The notes beneath the pieces are model-generated. The model was given only the letters and a program-made list of their open reading frames with translations, did no database searches and had not been told where the DNA came from. DNA of 64,000 bases from Paraspadella gotoi (taxonomy: Eukaryota > Chaetognatha). The translations under genes were made by a program, and so were the position numbers. The DNA lies in the NCBI GenBank assembly GCA_051294375.1, contig CM119264.1, positions 15,092,682 to 15,156,681 of the forward strand. Reading direction: 5' to 3'. Positions 27,001-54,075 of this stretch are shown here, in pieces; position 1 is the first letter of the stretch; each line of letters opens with the position of its first letter.

Positions 27001-27077
27001 TGGACTCCGTCTTCTTCGACGGGAAGAGATGGAGGAGGGTGGAAGAGACGATGATGGCGGTCAGGCCGAAGGAATGA
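19961..27077 (+). CDS. Secreted ephrin-receptor-like plus fibrinogen-domain protein, 12 exons
   Basis: Exons 19961-20235, 20665-20903, 23235-23476, 23631-23791, 24017-24190, 24333-24417, 24514-24754, 24822-25037, 25235-25363, 25473-25640, 26080-26625 and 26782-27077 join in phase to 923 residues. The N-terminus has a signal peptide (SLIIYFLLNYLWFVLA). Residues about 190-250 and 430-470 are charged and probably coiled coil. Residues about 473-643 hold roughly four cysteine-rich repeats of the C-x2-C-x2-G-x-[YF] type seen in ephrin-receptor-like (GCC2/GCC3) domains. Residues about 645-915 form a fibrinogen-related domain: GGRWLIIQRN, FWLGLDRLHRLT, YDDFAVDDESKKFSL and GWWFQC match canonical positions. 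An acidic EEEDDDD stretch lies near its start. The canonical NLNG site reads CLNCG. Such domains bind glycans or other pattern ligands outside the cell, so a lectin, immune or matrix role is inferred. The exon 3 donor (GTCATA) and the exon 6 donor (GTTGTT) are weak, and the 2.3-kb intron 2 contains a gap. Confidence 0.88.
20414..20580. repeat. (CT)n-rich microsatellite in intron 1 of the fibrinogen-domain gene
   Basis: CT dinucleotides broken by CGTCTCTT and similar segments, lying about 85 bases upstream of exon 2, where it could serve as pyrimidine-rich intron sequence. Confidence 0.9.
21008..21077. repeat. (GTC)n trinucleotide repeat in intron 2
   Basis: About 22 GTC units with two GAC interruptions. 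Same repeat class as the window start. Confidence 0.93.
22165..22868. other. Assembly gap in intron 2 (704 N)
   Basis: The gap lies between exon 2 (phase 1 end) and exon 3 (phase 1 start) of the fibrinogen-domain gene. Because those exons join in phase, no coding exon need be missing, but one of length 3n could be hidden. Confidence 0.97.
24190..24285. repeat. (GA)n microsatellite directly after an exon
   Basis: Begins at the donor of exon 5 (GTGAGAGAGA) and fills most of the 142-base intron 5. Confidence 0.92.
25680..25960 (+). mobile_element. HINE-like repeat, partial copy in intron 10
   Basis: Starts with CAGCAGATTCCGACTCTATA and continues with GTCGGTCCGTCGGTCC and GGTAGGAAAGTGTGTGAT, all found in the copies at 35-37, 46-47 and 57-63 kb. 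The opposite terminus is missing. Confidence 0.7.
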
Positions 27078-28660
27078 GGAATGAGGAATGAGGAATAGAA
27101 AAATGGATTGGATTAACAGAAAACAATGACTATGGTAGTAAAAAACAGGCTGAAAGAAATTAAAATGAAAAAGTCATGGAATGAATGGAGAAAAGGGGAG
27201 TTTTAATTACAATGGATAAAATCACAATGATATGGATCAAGGCCAAATCAGTAGGATTACGAAGTCGCAAAAAAACAATAGAAAAAGATTAACTTTGTGA
27301 TGCAAAATGCATTATTTGTCACTTCTGCTTTTTCGAATTCCCTTTTTTTATTATCTATTTTGAAATTGCGTCTGACAAAAAGCGTCTAACACGATTTGGC
27401 GTTATCGAGTTTACTAGAGTATAATGCAGTCTCAGTCTGTTTCCTATTCCCTTTTTCTTTTTTTTTCACTCTTTTTGATTTTTTTTTCTCTGGCCTTTTC
27501 CGGCCTTTTCCCCCCATTCCGGTCTTTTCTTTTCCCCATCCGGCCGAGTGACCCGCAGACGCCGACGACGACAAAGAACAAACAAAATTGACACGAGTTT
27601 TTTTCCCTCGATTTGTTTAAGTTCGTGGTTCGAAGCATCGGAGGTTGAAAGAGAAGAAAGGGAGGAATAGAACTTAGAAGTTAGAAGAGAAAGGAGGAAG
27701 TGGAAATAGAAGTATTAAGAGGAAAAGAATGTAAAAGAGAGAGTAAAGCCAAAGGAGAGAGGAGATACTCAGATGAGGTTTAGGATAAAGGGCAATATCG
27801 AAAGCACGAGAAAAAGTAAGAGGCCTTTCTTTCCTTTTCGTTAGTTTTACTTATATTTATACGTACTTAATATTACTTATATGAGTTTGTAGAGTCATGG
27901 CATGCACTATTTTTAATCACTTATAGTTATACTTTTTTAATATGAGCAGGTTTGCTCTTACGAAGATTAAAACACGTTTTCTAAAAGTTGATCCAGTTGA
28001 ATAAAATTTTATGTAATAATTAATTTCGTCCTGGATTTTATTTGTAATGGTATATATAGCGATTGAAAACAAAAGGTAACGTAAAAAATTCTAAATTCTT
28101 ACCAGATGTCGCATGCTTTTGAACAAAAGTAAACAATTGAACAATTGACGGCGACGAACCTAATAAGAACAGAATCATTGAAAGTTACAGTGCGTCACTA
28201 GAACTCGGGGGGGGGGAAAGAAACTTAGAATATTGAATTATCGTTATTTAATCGCAGTAAAAAATTATATCGCAAAAAGATTAAACAATTAATCATGACA
28301 CAAATAATTCGCAATATTTTTCGCCATTCATTATTGCTGCGTTGGTTTGAAGCTGATTGACGCGATGATCATAAATATAATACTATCCGCTAAATGATTT
28401 AATTCTTCACTGTACAAAATTTACACAAAGCTTTAATTAATTCAAGTCATAAATGAAAAAAAAACCCAGACAGACCAGGGTAGAAAGCGAAACGAATAAA
28501 AAAGGCACTTAATGTGTAAATATTTTTTTTAAAAAACCAAACGGAAGACTAAGATAGAAGGAATCACAGATGATGGCGGGAGGGCGGAGAATCACGGAAA
28601 ATGGAAGGAAAAAGTAATCCATGGCCGGCGATCCATGGCGCGAGAAGCGAGCGTCGACAA
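27078..28660. other. Convergent intergenic region
   Basis: Separates the 3' ends of the fibrinogen-domain gene (plus) and the catenin gene (minus). AT-rich, with no open frame of coding character. No strong AATAAA signal was seen close to either stop codon. Confidence 0.55.
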
Positions 28661-44298
<15,638 letters not shown>

Positions 44299-44689
44299 CT
44301 AAAAATATTCGACGAGTATTTCTTTGAATTCCTGAAAATATTTCGGTAAAAAAATTTTTTCTCCCTTTGCTTATTTTTATTTTTATTTTAGGTCAACATT
44401 AAAACTAAATAATAATATGAGAAAAAAAATTTTATTAGTCACGACTTTGAATTGACTGTTGTTTACGATTTGGCTCCACCTTTGTTTTGGGAAAAAAGAA
44501 ATTCTTCTTACGTTTTTGCAAAATATTTATCAAAAGCCCAACCTTTGCATCTTCCTACGGTCAATCTTCAATCTTGAACAAATTTAATACTTTCGTTTCG
44601 GGTTTATGATGAACTATGAAGTGAAAATGTTTGAAATGAAGATGAATAATTAAGTTGAATAAAGAAAAACATCTAAAAGAAAGAAAGAA

Positions 44690-44797
44690 AAAGGAAAAAA
44701 AAGAAGGAAAAAGGAAAAGAAAGAAGGAAAAAGGAAAAGAAAGAAAGAAAAAGGAAAAGAAAGAAAGAAAAAGGAAAAAAAGGAAAAAAAGAAAAAA

Positions 44798-44889
<92 letters not shown>

Positions 44890-44891
44890 AG
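44690..44891. repeat. (AAAG)n-rich tract, about 200 bases
   Basis: AAAG/GAAA tetranucleotides, degenerate in the first half and regular in the second, followed by (AATG)n. Catenin intron. Confidence 0.95.
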
Positions 44892-45056
44892 ATGAATGAA
44901 TGAATGAATAAATACACGAATGAATAAATTAAAGAAAGAAAAAGAAAGAAATTATGTGAGCGAAACTCAATGAAAATAAGCAAATTAAATCGGAAGATAT
45001 CGTTAATGAAAAACATAAACATCATTTGAAGTTTCCTGATTTATTGTAAATTATAC

Positions 45057-45099
45057 CTGTAACGAAAAAGGATGCGTTTTAGGCGTCGCCAGTTGTCGC
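45057..45099 (-). CDS. Possible 43-base linking exon of the catenin gene
   Basis: Bounded by CCAAG and GTATAA, in phase with both the N-terminal exon ending at 48351 (phase 1) and an exon start at 44298 (phase 2). It would encode about 14 residues (DNWRRLKRILFRY). If used, the full product is about 1512 residues, but the next exon would then begin with an odd hydrophobic stretch. Weak candidate. Confidence 0.25.
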
Positions 45100-45444
45100 C
45101 TTGGATAAATCCATTTTTTTTTTTTTTTGGGTTTCAGCTTTAATTTGTTAAAATTTTTATATTTTCTCGACAACAATTTTATGATCAAGAAGTCGGGACA
45201 CAAAAACAGACAGAAAATTCTTTTTTGCTTCGTTCGAGGAACCAGAAGTTTTGTGAACTTGGGATTTTAGTCTCTCTCTCTCTCCTATCTCTCACAAGAT
45301 CACATCATCATACCCAATCTCTCATCTTCATCGCTCGTAACACGAAAGCATCACAAGGATTCACCCGCGGCGTCACGACACGAAAAACAAAAAAACTCCG
45401 CCGTATCTCTGGACATTTTCCTCTCGCCCGGGGAGGGACCTTTT

Positions 45445-45449
<5 letters not shown>

Positions 45450-45539
<90 letters not shown>

Positions 45540-45545
45540 AAGAAA
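45450..45545. repeat. (GA)n microsatellite
   Basis: Pure GA tract of about 85 bases ending in GAAA units. Confidence 0.95.
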
Positions 45546-46387
45546 GAATAGAGCGATTATCTCGAGGCAACGAATACGCATTTTTTTAAAATTTGTTTAA
45601 AAATTTAAATTAATTGCACCTGCCCTGTGTCAAGTGACATGTCACACGCGCAGTACCTAATTTTTTTTAAATTAAATAAATACAATTACGAATGAAGTAA
45701 AAATTGGAGAGGATGAGACAGAGACAGTCGACAACAGATTTTTCTCCGCGGAGGAAAAAACATTAAGAAATAAGGATCTTCTCGAGAATTTTTTTTTCTC
45801 GATAAAATAAGCGAATAACTTTGGTTCAGATCACAAGAATTTGTGATTTATGGCAACATTCTTTATTGAGCTTGGATTATCATAGTTTAATTTATATATG
45901 TTTATTGTAAATTGTCTGTAGAAAGGAAGAGACTTTAAAAAGAAAACAGAAGAAACGAAACGAGCTAAATCATAATTTTTCTAAATTCATGGGGTTAATC
46001 AATAATAATAATAATAATCATGAATAATAATAATCATCCTCAAAACTATCGGTCATGTCTCTCTCAAAAGAGACCGATTCTGCATCAACCCCCAGTTCCC
46101 TTTTTTTTCAAGAGGAAGAAAGCTCTTTCGTGACGAAGCTCAAAAACAAAAGGCATCTTGTCAAAGTGACGCCGTTAATTGTTCCTCGGAACGTTTAATT
46201 TTCTCCGTTACAATTTTTAGTCGGATCTGCTTATCAGCACATTCCGAATCTATAATTCACTTTGTCAGTCCGTCGGTCCGCCCCCTCAATCTTGTCGAGC
46301 ATTAACTAAAATCATGTCAGGACATTAAATTATGATAAATTATGCGAAAAAAATGATGTCCATCCGTCTGTCTGTCTGTTGTTTAAT

Positions 46388-46467
46388 TAATAGAAGATAT
46401 TTTTAATTTGTTTCAACAAATGTAATAAAAATCGTTGTTGAAACAAATTAAAAACGTCTTCTATTAA
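46388..46467. mobile_element. Hairpin MITE of about 80 bases
   Basis: Arms of about 32 bases (TAATAGAAGA at the outer end, AATTTGTTTCAACAA inside) are inverted copies around a 16-base loop. It interrupts the HINE-like element. Confidence 0.7.
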
Positions 46468-46765
46468 TATTTTTACTAAATTTAACCCATAATTAATCAA
46501 ATTATCTATAATTGGATAGAATGAGATGAAATTTTGTGTGTGGGTAGGAAAGTGTGTAAGTGAGCAGAATATAAAGTTTAGATGGAATCAGGTTGACTTG
46601 AAATTTTATAATTTATGCTTACTCATAAATGTTTTAATTAGTTAATTAATTGATTAATTAATTAAATTTAAAAAATGATACAAGTTGAAAAAATGATGCA
46701 AGTTGAAAAATGGTGCAATTAAAATAATGTTACAAGTTGAAAAAAGAATAATAGTTAAAACAAGT

Positions 46766-47513
46766 TTGAGCAAACAATGTCGGATCTGCCCACGATCATT
46801 AGCGGTAATTAATCAATTAATTAATTAATTAATTAAAGTTAATAATTAATTAGGCAATTAAATGATTAATTAATTTGATCCAAAAGTTTTGTTTTTAGGT
46901 CTTTTTGTCACTGACCACGACAAAAGCAACGATGATGACGATGACAATAATGCCAATAACGATTGACTTGATTGATTGAATAATTAATTAATAGATAAAT
47001 AGATAGATTGATTGATTGAATAATTAATTGGCTGATTAATTAATTATTGATTAATTAATTGACTAATTGATTAATTAACTGATTAATTATTTGTTTAATT
47101 AATACTTCTTGCACTTACATTTAATATAATAAGAAAAAGAAGCATAATCAATTAGTGAAACAGGTTTTTTGTTTTTTCCATTTAAACTCATTTCCACTTA
47201 GACGATTCCATCAAAACTTGATTTCCAGCTTAATCACACACTTTCCTACCCACATACAAAATTTCAAGTCAATCGCCCCATCCACTCATGAGTAATTGGC
47301 GTTCAAATAGTGAAATAGATTTTTTTGTTTTTTCCATTTAAACTCATTTCCACTTGGACGATTCCGTCGAAACTTCATATCCATTTGTTTAATTTATCAT
47401 AATTCGATATTCTGACATGATTTCAGTTAATGCCCGACAAGATTGAGGGGGCGGACCGACGGACCAACAAAGTGAATTATAGAGTCGGAATCTGCTGAAA
47501 AGCAGATCCGACT
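46766..47513 (-). mobile_element. HINE-like repeat, complete copy, about 750 bases
   Basis: Starts AACAAGTTTGAGCAAACAAT and GTCGGATCTGCC, and ends with the hairpin AATCTGCTGAAAAGCAGATC followed by CGACTAA. Inserted within the plus-oriented copy. Confidence 0.8.
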
Positions 47514-48350
47514 AAAAATTATTTGTTTGTACCATAGTAACAGTTCAGTTTAATAATCCCTTGTAAGCGATTTAAATGTATATGCCTAGCCATTTGTTTG
47601 GTATGGTAAAATCTATCTGATTAGCTGATTACCGCTTAATTATCGTAGGCAGATCCGACATTGTTTGCTCAAACTTGTTTTTTAATTTATGGGTGTAAAA
47701 GCGGATGTATGGCTGGATTACGGACTGACGACTGACATTGAAGAGGAGCTTATAGTTAGTTTTATTATGCGATTTTATTTCACGTTTAATATTCTGAGTC
47801 GAGACTTTTAAGCGTTAAAATGGTATCCAGAAAACGTTTCCAGGCAATTTTTTTTTCATGAAAAAAAAAATAAAGAATTGTAAAAATAAATCCGTTTTTA
47901 AATGGGAGTTGACTCCGATAAATACTATTTAGTATTTGTAAACGAGTTTTCTGTATTCCATATCTAATATCATTTTACACCGTAAAAAATAAACAAATGA
48001 ATAGACAGACGGACAGACAGAACAGACAAAAAGCCAGAGGTCAAGGAAATAGGTAAAATCTCACCATTTTAACCAAAAAAAGTTAATCAAAATGATTAAT
48101 TGTCTCGGGAAGGCTACGTAAATAAAAAAAAAACAATTAGTGTTGCCGGTTAAAAAGTTCACGTTAAATATATTTTTTACGACGAGAGGACGAATTTCAC
48201 TTCCAGTCGATACGACTCGCCATAGTGATTATACGTGGGCGATGATGACCTTGCCCGACCAATCGCTTTTAACCAAGGTAATAAGTAGAACTATTAGGCG
48301 AAAATAAAGTAGAAAAAAAAAAAAAAAAAAGGAAAACATGAGAGACTCAC

Positions 48351-49856
48351 TGTTATTTCTGCCGAGTGGCGATCCGTAGCCGTTGAGTCCTCGGGCCGTC
48401 GAATCTTTCGTCGAAGGCGAATCGTACGGCGCCCTTCTGTACGGCGTCGTTCCGTTCGACGACATTCCACGCGGCGTCGATCCGTACGGAGCCATACCGT
48501 AGGGTGATCCATCGCTCGGCGTCGTGTCGTACGGCTTCGTGTCGTACGGCTTCGCGCCGTATAGCACCGCAGCTCTCGGCGAACCTCCAAACGTCGTCAT
48601 TTCCGGCGGCGCCCGTTGACCGTAATCCAATTCAACGCCAGGGTTATAACCGGAGGTGAAGGGGCGGGGCGAGGCGCCATCGTCTGGGAGAAGGGTGAAG
48701 AGATGAGAATAGTGCGCAGGAAAAATGGGTGTGAAGACAAAGCTTAGAAAAACGGAAAGATGATTGTGGCATAGAATACGTTCTCAGAACTATATTTAGC
48801 GAAATTATGCAAAAAAAATAATCTAATACTTAAGGGAGTGGTCTTTTCATACAATTGAAACATTCTTTGAATATTATACCACTTCATTGATAGGGAAGCC
48901 AGGTACTCTGGGAGTGAATAAACGAGACTGTGAGAGAGTCTTGATTGAAAGCATGCAGGGACCTGCTATGTCATTATCTTGTAAGAGTGATGGAGGCCTT
49001 AAACCACCAAAGCCTGTCTAAAGTCAGGGGCAAGATAGCTTATTTATTAAATGAATGGATAATTTTTATATTGGTTGTACCAATTTCATAAAACGATGTC
49101 CGTCTGTCTGTATGTCGGTCCGTCCCCCCTTAGCTTTGAATGCTAATTACTCATGAGAGGATGGGGCGATTGACCTTAAATTTTGTTTGTGGGTTGGGAA
49201 CCATGTGATTAAGCTGGAAATCAATTGTCCAAGTGGAAATAAGTTTAGGTGGGAAAAACAAAAATTACGGTTAACTATTTAGTTTTGCCAAAATTGGAAT
49301 AACTACCACATAAAAAAATTGTATTCAAATATTGTTTGTAAATTGTATTAAATAAAAAAAATTGTAAAAATAATCATAACTTATCATCTGATTCGCTGAT
49401 TACCGCTAATGCCGGCGTGCAGATTCGGCGTTGTTTGCTCAAACTTGTTTACTTTAATGCCATCGCACGTTAAATTGATTTAAATACGTAATGAGAAAGA
49501 AGTCGAGTAGAGCTAATTAAGAATGGTGGAAAAAAGCAAAAGGAGAATAAAAATATAGGGAACGATAAAAAAATACCAAAAATGATAAGAAAAGGTTTAA
49601 GTCACATCATGAAAAATGAGGAAATGAAGGCGTCATTTTCTTTTTAAAAAATTAGCTTCAACTAAGAAAACGTAAACATCGGAAAAGTTTCAACGTTGAT
49701 GATTAGTTTTCTGATCCCAAAAAAAGGGGGTAAAAAAAATATGCGAACGGAAAGTGATTGATCACCCTGTACTCGAACTCGAGTTGCTTCTCTCAAAAAC
49801 TATTTCCTTGAAAATTATGCACGGTAGTCTGAGAGTGAGAGAGAGAAGAGAGAGAG

Positions 49857-49890
<34 letters not shown>

Positions 49891-49900
49891 GAGGAGAAGA

Positions 49901-49956
<56 letters not shown>

Positions 49957-49978
49957 AGAGAGAGAGAGAGAAGAAAGA

Positions 49979-50055
<77 letters not shown>

Positions 50056-52984
50056 ATAGAGAGTAGAAGAAGAAGAAGAAATTTTGAAGAGGACCTCCCG
50101 GGGGAAAGGACCAAAAGAACAAAGACCTGTTTCGCGTCGAGACTCCAACAATAAATTGAACAACATTCACAGATGGTTGGAAAGAACATATTGGATTGAA
50201 TGAATGAATGATCCATTTATTTACTATTGATTGATTTGATTGATTGATTTGATTGATTTAATTGATTGATTGATGGACAAACACAATCGAATTTATAAAC
50301 TATTCACAAAACTACTTCCAACCTCCAAACTTGATTGGCGTGCTCGTTGATGGGGATCGATGCGACGCCGGGGATTCGGTCGCGGCGTCATTGATGGACT
50401 CGCCGGCGTAGTTTGGCACAGCGGCGTTGAATGGTGCGGCAGCGTTAACTGGTGAGGCGGCGTTAATGAACATTTCTGGGTCTTTTACCGGCGTCGCAGC
50501 GTCGGGGTACGGCGCCGCCGCGTTTTTAGATTGTACCGCGGCGTAAACCGGCTCATAACGAATTGGATCTGAAATAAATTTGAGGGTTGAAGAATATTTT
50601 TTTCAGTTTTGAATTACAATAATGTGATAATTTTTTGTGATTTTTTTTCTCAATACCAAACTGTATTATGCCATAAAATGTTAATAGCGAGAGAAAACCT
50701 TTGTTTTGTTCCTGTAGAGTTCCTCCATTAATGGTCCCGTCGTTTGGAGTCAGCGCTGGCGAGTAAGAGACAATGCCGTCTGGAGGGTAGGGTCTCGAGC
50801 AAACGCCTTGGGATAAAAAAAGTGCATTGGGATCGCGAATTTAATGAAATCCGTTTTGTTTTAGTGGACGTATTAAGTTACATCAGCTCGCCCTGTTCAG
50901 TCGCTTGTTAAGACATTATAATTATGTCTCATAGTCTTTAGCTATGTATATTGCAGTATCTTTCCTTCCGTTCATTCTTGAGTTTTGTCATTCTCTTTTC
51001 TTCTTCTAATTCTCTTTCTCTAATTCTTATTTTTTTTCTTTTTTGCCGTTTCATGTACCCAGTTCCCACTACGGCACTGCCCACTAGGGTGAAGTGAAAG
51101 TTTGGAATCAAAATTTAACAGTTTTATCTTAAAAACAATCATATTAATGAATATTAATCTGTAATTATTTTTTTGTTTATAAATATAGTAGCCCAGTCAG
51201 CTTATTTTATTTTTATAATGTCAAAATTTCAAAATGGTTTTTTTTAAATTCTGAAAACAGATTCAGATTCCTAGTTAAAAGTTAATAAAAAAATTTAAAT
51301 CTTTTTTAAAAATTATATCATTAAGTAGGTTAAAATTATAAATTAGATTTTTAAACTGGAAATTAAAAATTAGCATCTTAAATATAGTTTTTTACATTTT
51401 TAACCAACTTAATGAAATAATTTTTAAAAAATAATTATACTTTTTTATATCACCTTTTTGCAAGGAATCCAAATCCGATCTTAAATTTTAACAATTTGCA
51501 TTTTAAAATTTTAGCCCATTATATACTTATTACTATATATAAATATAGCTCACTAGTGCCTACTAATATATAAAACTTTTTAAAAAATTTATCAAAGTAA
51601 TTTTATTGGTTTTTATGTTCATATTTTATATGCTAAATTTTAATTTTCTAAAATTTTATCATTTTCACATCACTCTACTACCCACCAACCAATATTCTCA
51701 GGAATTTTTTTCAGCCCGTTTTTAGTTGTTTTAAATTTATTTCTTTTATTGATTTATTCGTTTTATTTGTTCCCATCCTCCATTCACCCGGGGTCGGAGC
51801 GATTTCATCCATTGGCAAAAAAGTGACTTCGACTTTAGTATCGGCCAATTCCCATCCGGGTCCTGGATGTTCGTCGTCGTTCGGTCCGGGCTGTCCATCT
51901 TGAGGATCCCCTTGAAGAGGCTGCCCGCCCCCGAAATTCACAGTAGTTCCGGAATGCACGGGTATTCCTTTCGGGGAATCTTTAAAGAAAAAAAAATGTA
52001 TTTAATTCCAACAGTCGCCTCGTTTTCCATATGCAAATAAGTTTCGCTTTTTTCTTCGCGCACAGTTCGCGAACTTACCCAAGTCTTGTCCTGGGTAAGG
52101 CACCGGATTTCCGAACTCGTCCACTGTGACGTAAGTAACGCGCGACTGAATCACGTGATCGGCGAACGACGTCGACTCCGTGGAGAAGGATAACGCCAGA
52201 TCCGAAGCCGAGACACCTGGAACGAGACCCATTTTGAGAGTCGGCAAAATAGACGATCCGATCACCACACCCTTCGATATACCCAACTCCTCCGCGGGCT
52301 TCAATTCCCCCGATTCGTTTTCGTAGTAAAAGTTTCCGTCGGATCCGCGAATGATTTGGATCCGCGTCTCGCGCTCGACAGGGATCGTCTGCGCGGGAAA
52401 ATCAAAGGTCGAACAGATGACGATCGAGCATCCGGAGGAGGTTATATGTAGATCGGAGAATATTTATTTACGCTTCGAAGAAACTCGAACTCGGACTCAT
52501 CATGATAAAATACGATTGCATTGTTTTTAAAAAATACTCGAGATTACGCCAACGAAAAAAGGTACATATTTATCCAATGAACGACCTGAATGACTGTCTG
52601 CTTGACTGTTCTGGTGACTTTCTTCGTTTGTCTCATGACTGTCGTCGTCGTCCCATCTTCGTTCGCCAGTTGGAATTCCTGAGAGGATTCCTCCACGTTT
52701 TCTTCCACTTTTGGGTCACCAACGGCTTCACCCTCCTCGAAGTTCATAAAATGACTCGATCACTTTTAACTTTTAAATCACTTCTCACTTCTCAATATCT
52801 ATTTTTTTAAATTTTTTCATTACAAAGTTAGTTTTTGGTAAGCATCCCAATGTTCTAAGGATATTGAAAGACTTTTCAACCATTTAAGAGGCCATGAAAT
52901 TGGTAAGAATAAGATTTGTTGACTATCATACTTATTACTTAACCCTACCTGCGCAGTGTCTGTTACAGTCTCTACGTCTGCCAT
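48351..52984 (-). CDS. Delta-catenin/p120-family protein: N-terminal exons
   Basis: Exons 52984-52949, 52735-52586, 52388-52079, 51979-51788, 50806-50699, 50568-50323 and 48683-48351 join in phase from ATG 52984 (MADVETVTDTAQ) for about 458 codons. Early residues include TKKVTRTVKQTVIQ, matching the TVKKVVKTVTTRTV-type basic segment of the p120 N-terminus, and the segment DEFGNPVPYPGQD. Later exons are Pro/Ala-rich, with NAAxP repeats (50.3-50.6 kb) and x-P-Y repeats (48.35-48.68 kb). The exon ending at 50323 could instead read on to a TAG at 50312, giving a short isoform. The last exon ends in phase 1 while the exon at 44.2 kb does not accept phase 1 directly, so the connection needs a small exon (perhaps 45057-45099) or the downstream ATG. 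Assignment to the same gene rests on strand, order and p120-like content. Confidence 0.75.
48995..49090 (+). mobile_element. Dispersed repeat B, copy
   Basis: Contains AAACCACCAAAGCCTGTCTA, GGCAAGATAGCTTATTTATT and GGTTGTACCAATTTCAT, the reverse-complement consensus of the copies at 31.5 and 55.3 kb. It runs directly into a HINE-like fragment. Confidence 0.7.
49091..49452 (+). mobile_element. HINE-like repeat, 5'-truncated copy
   Basis: Retains the GTCCGTCTGTCTG block, the GTGTGGG-like GTGGGTTGGGAACCATGTGA region and the tail TTGTTTGCTCAAACTTGTTT. The hairpin head is missing. Confidence 0.7.
49838..50055. repeat. (GA)n microsatellite, about 215 bases
   Basis: The longest GA tract in the window, with frequent AA and GG interruptions. 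Catenin intron. Confidence 0.95.
51170..51560. mobile_element. AT-rich palindromic repeat C
   Basis: AT-rich segment with TTTTTGCAAGGAATCCAAAT and AACCAACTTAATGAAA, both shared with 58985-59345 (where the first motif occurs in inverted pair) and in part with 13.6-13.8 kb. No coding content. Confidence 0.5.
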
Positions 52985-54010
52985 AATTAATTCCGGTCCT
53001 AAAAAAAACAGTTAAAATTCTAAAATAAATAATAATAATAATAAACAATAATGCATCGAGATTGTATTGTTGAATTTTACGAGAAACGAGTCAGAAAAAA
53101 CTGACGCCGAATTGTCGGCGAGTTTTTCAACTCGGAATAATCTACGATCACGAAAGCGGGAAAACTCAAAATCATTTCACCCATATTTCTCACCCCAAAC
53201 TTTCGACGGTTTTTCCAAGCTTTGGAGATTGATAGAAAAGAAGCAACAAAAAAAATGCAGTTAATCAAAACTGCGCTAAGATAAGAAAAAAATACTTTTT
53301 TTTGTTGGTTGGCATTCAACTCTGCTGATAAGAGACCCTGAGCGGGAGATTATAACTCGGGTACCGATTTTTCTTTTTTTATTTAATTTTGTTGACGGTT
53401 GCCTTTACAGATCTGGTCAAAAAAAAGTTTAATAGTTATGATAAAAGCATTTCATTTCGTTATTTGAAGGAAAATAATATTTTTAGGATTCAGTTAGTTA
53501 ATACATTGTCGGACCACCTCCCTGCAATGAAGGAAAAAGTTGTAGAGGCTTCGCTCGAATGAAAGATATTTGTCTTGGCTTTCAAATGAACCCAAGTTTT
53601 AATTAATAGGACGACAGACAAGCGAGATAGTAGGGGGTTTAAAGTTTAAACTTTTTTTGACCAGATCTGTATTCAGAACCTCAGCAGCAAGAATTAGACT
53701 CTATAGAATTTGAAAACATTATACGTAAAGCAAGGAGCTCGCCAGGGAGAGGTAGAAAGATATTGACAGACCGACAGACAGACAGAGAGTGGAACAGAAA
53801 CGCTTACCTTTGTCAATACGGGTGAATCCAAGTTAAGTTCCTGAGTTTTATGTTCGGTTCAATTTTTCAATTTCAAAAAGCGACGCGGCAAGCGAATCGT
53901 GGTTGACATCACAGAATCCCCGCGAAAAAATGTGAGACCGAAAATAGTATTTGTCGAAGCTGCAAGGTGGAAGCCGAGATTACTTCTTAGACTGTCACTT
54001 CAATTCAAAC

Positions 54011-54012
<2 letters not shown>

Positions 54013-54074
<62 letters not shown>

Positions 54075-54075
54075 C
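54013..54075. repeat. (GA)n microsatellite
   Basis: About 60 bases of GA dinucleotides. Confidence 0.94.

Larger units (their letters stand above)
46216..47686 (+). mobile_element. HINE-like repeat interrupted by a second copy
   Basis: A plus-oriented copy has its hairpin head at 46218-46250 and its tail at 47649-47684. It is split by a minus-oriented copy (46766-47513) and also carries an 80-base hairpin MITE (46388-46467). After removing the inserts the outer copy is about 650 bases. Confidence 0.75.

Noticed and set aside
44561-45025. 154-codon Phe/Leu/Ser-rich minus-strand frame that looks like membrane segments
   Set aside because: A translation of the (AAAG)n tract.
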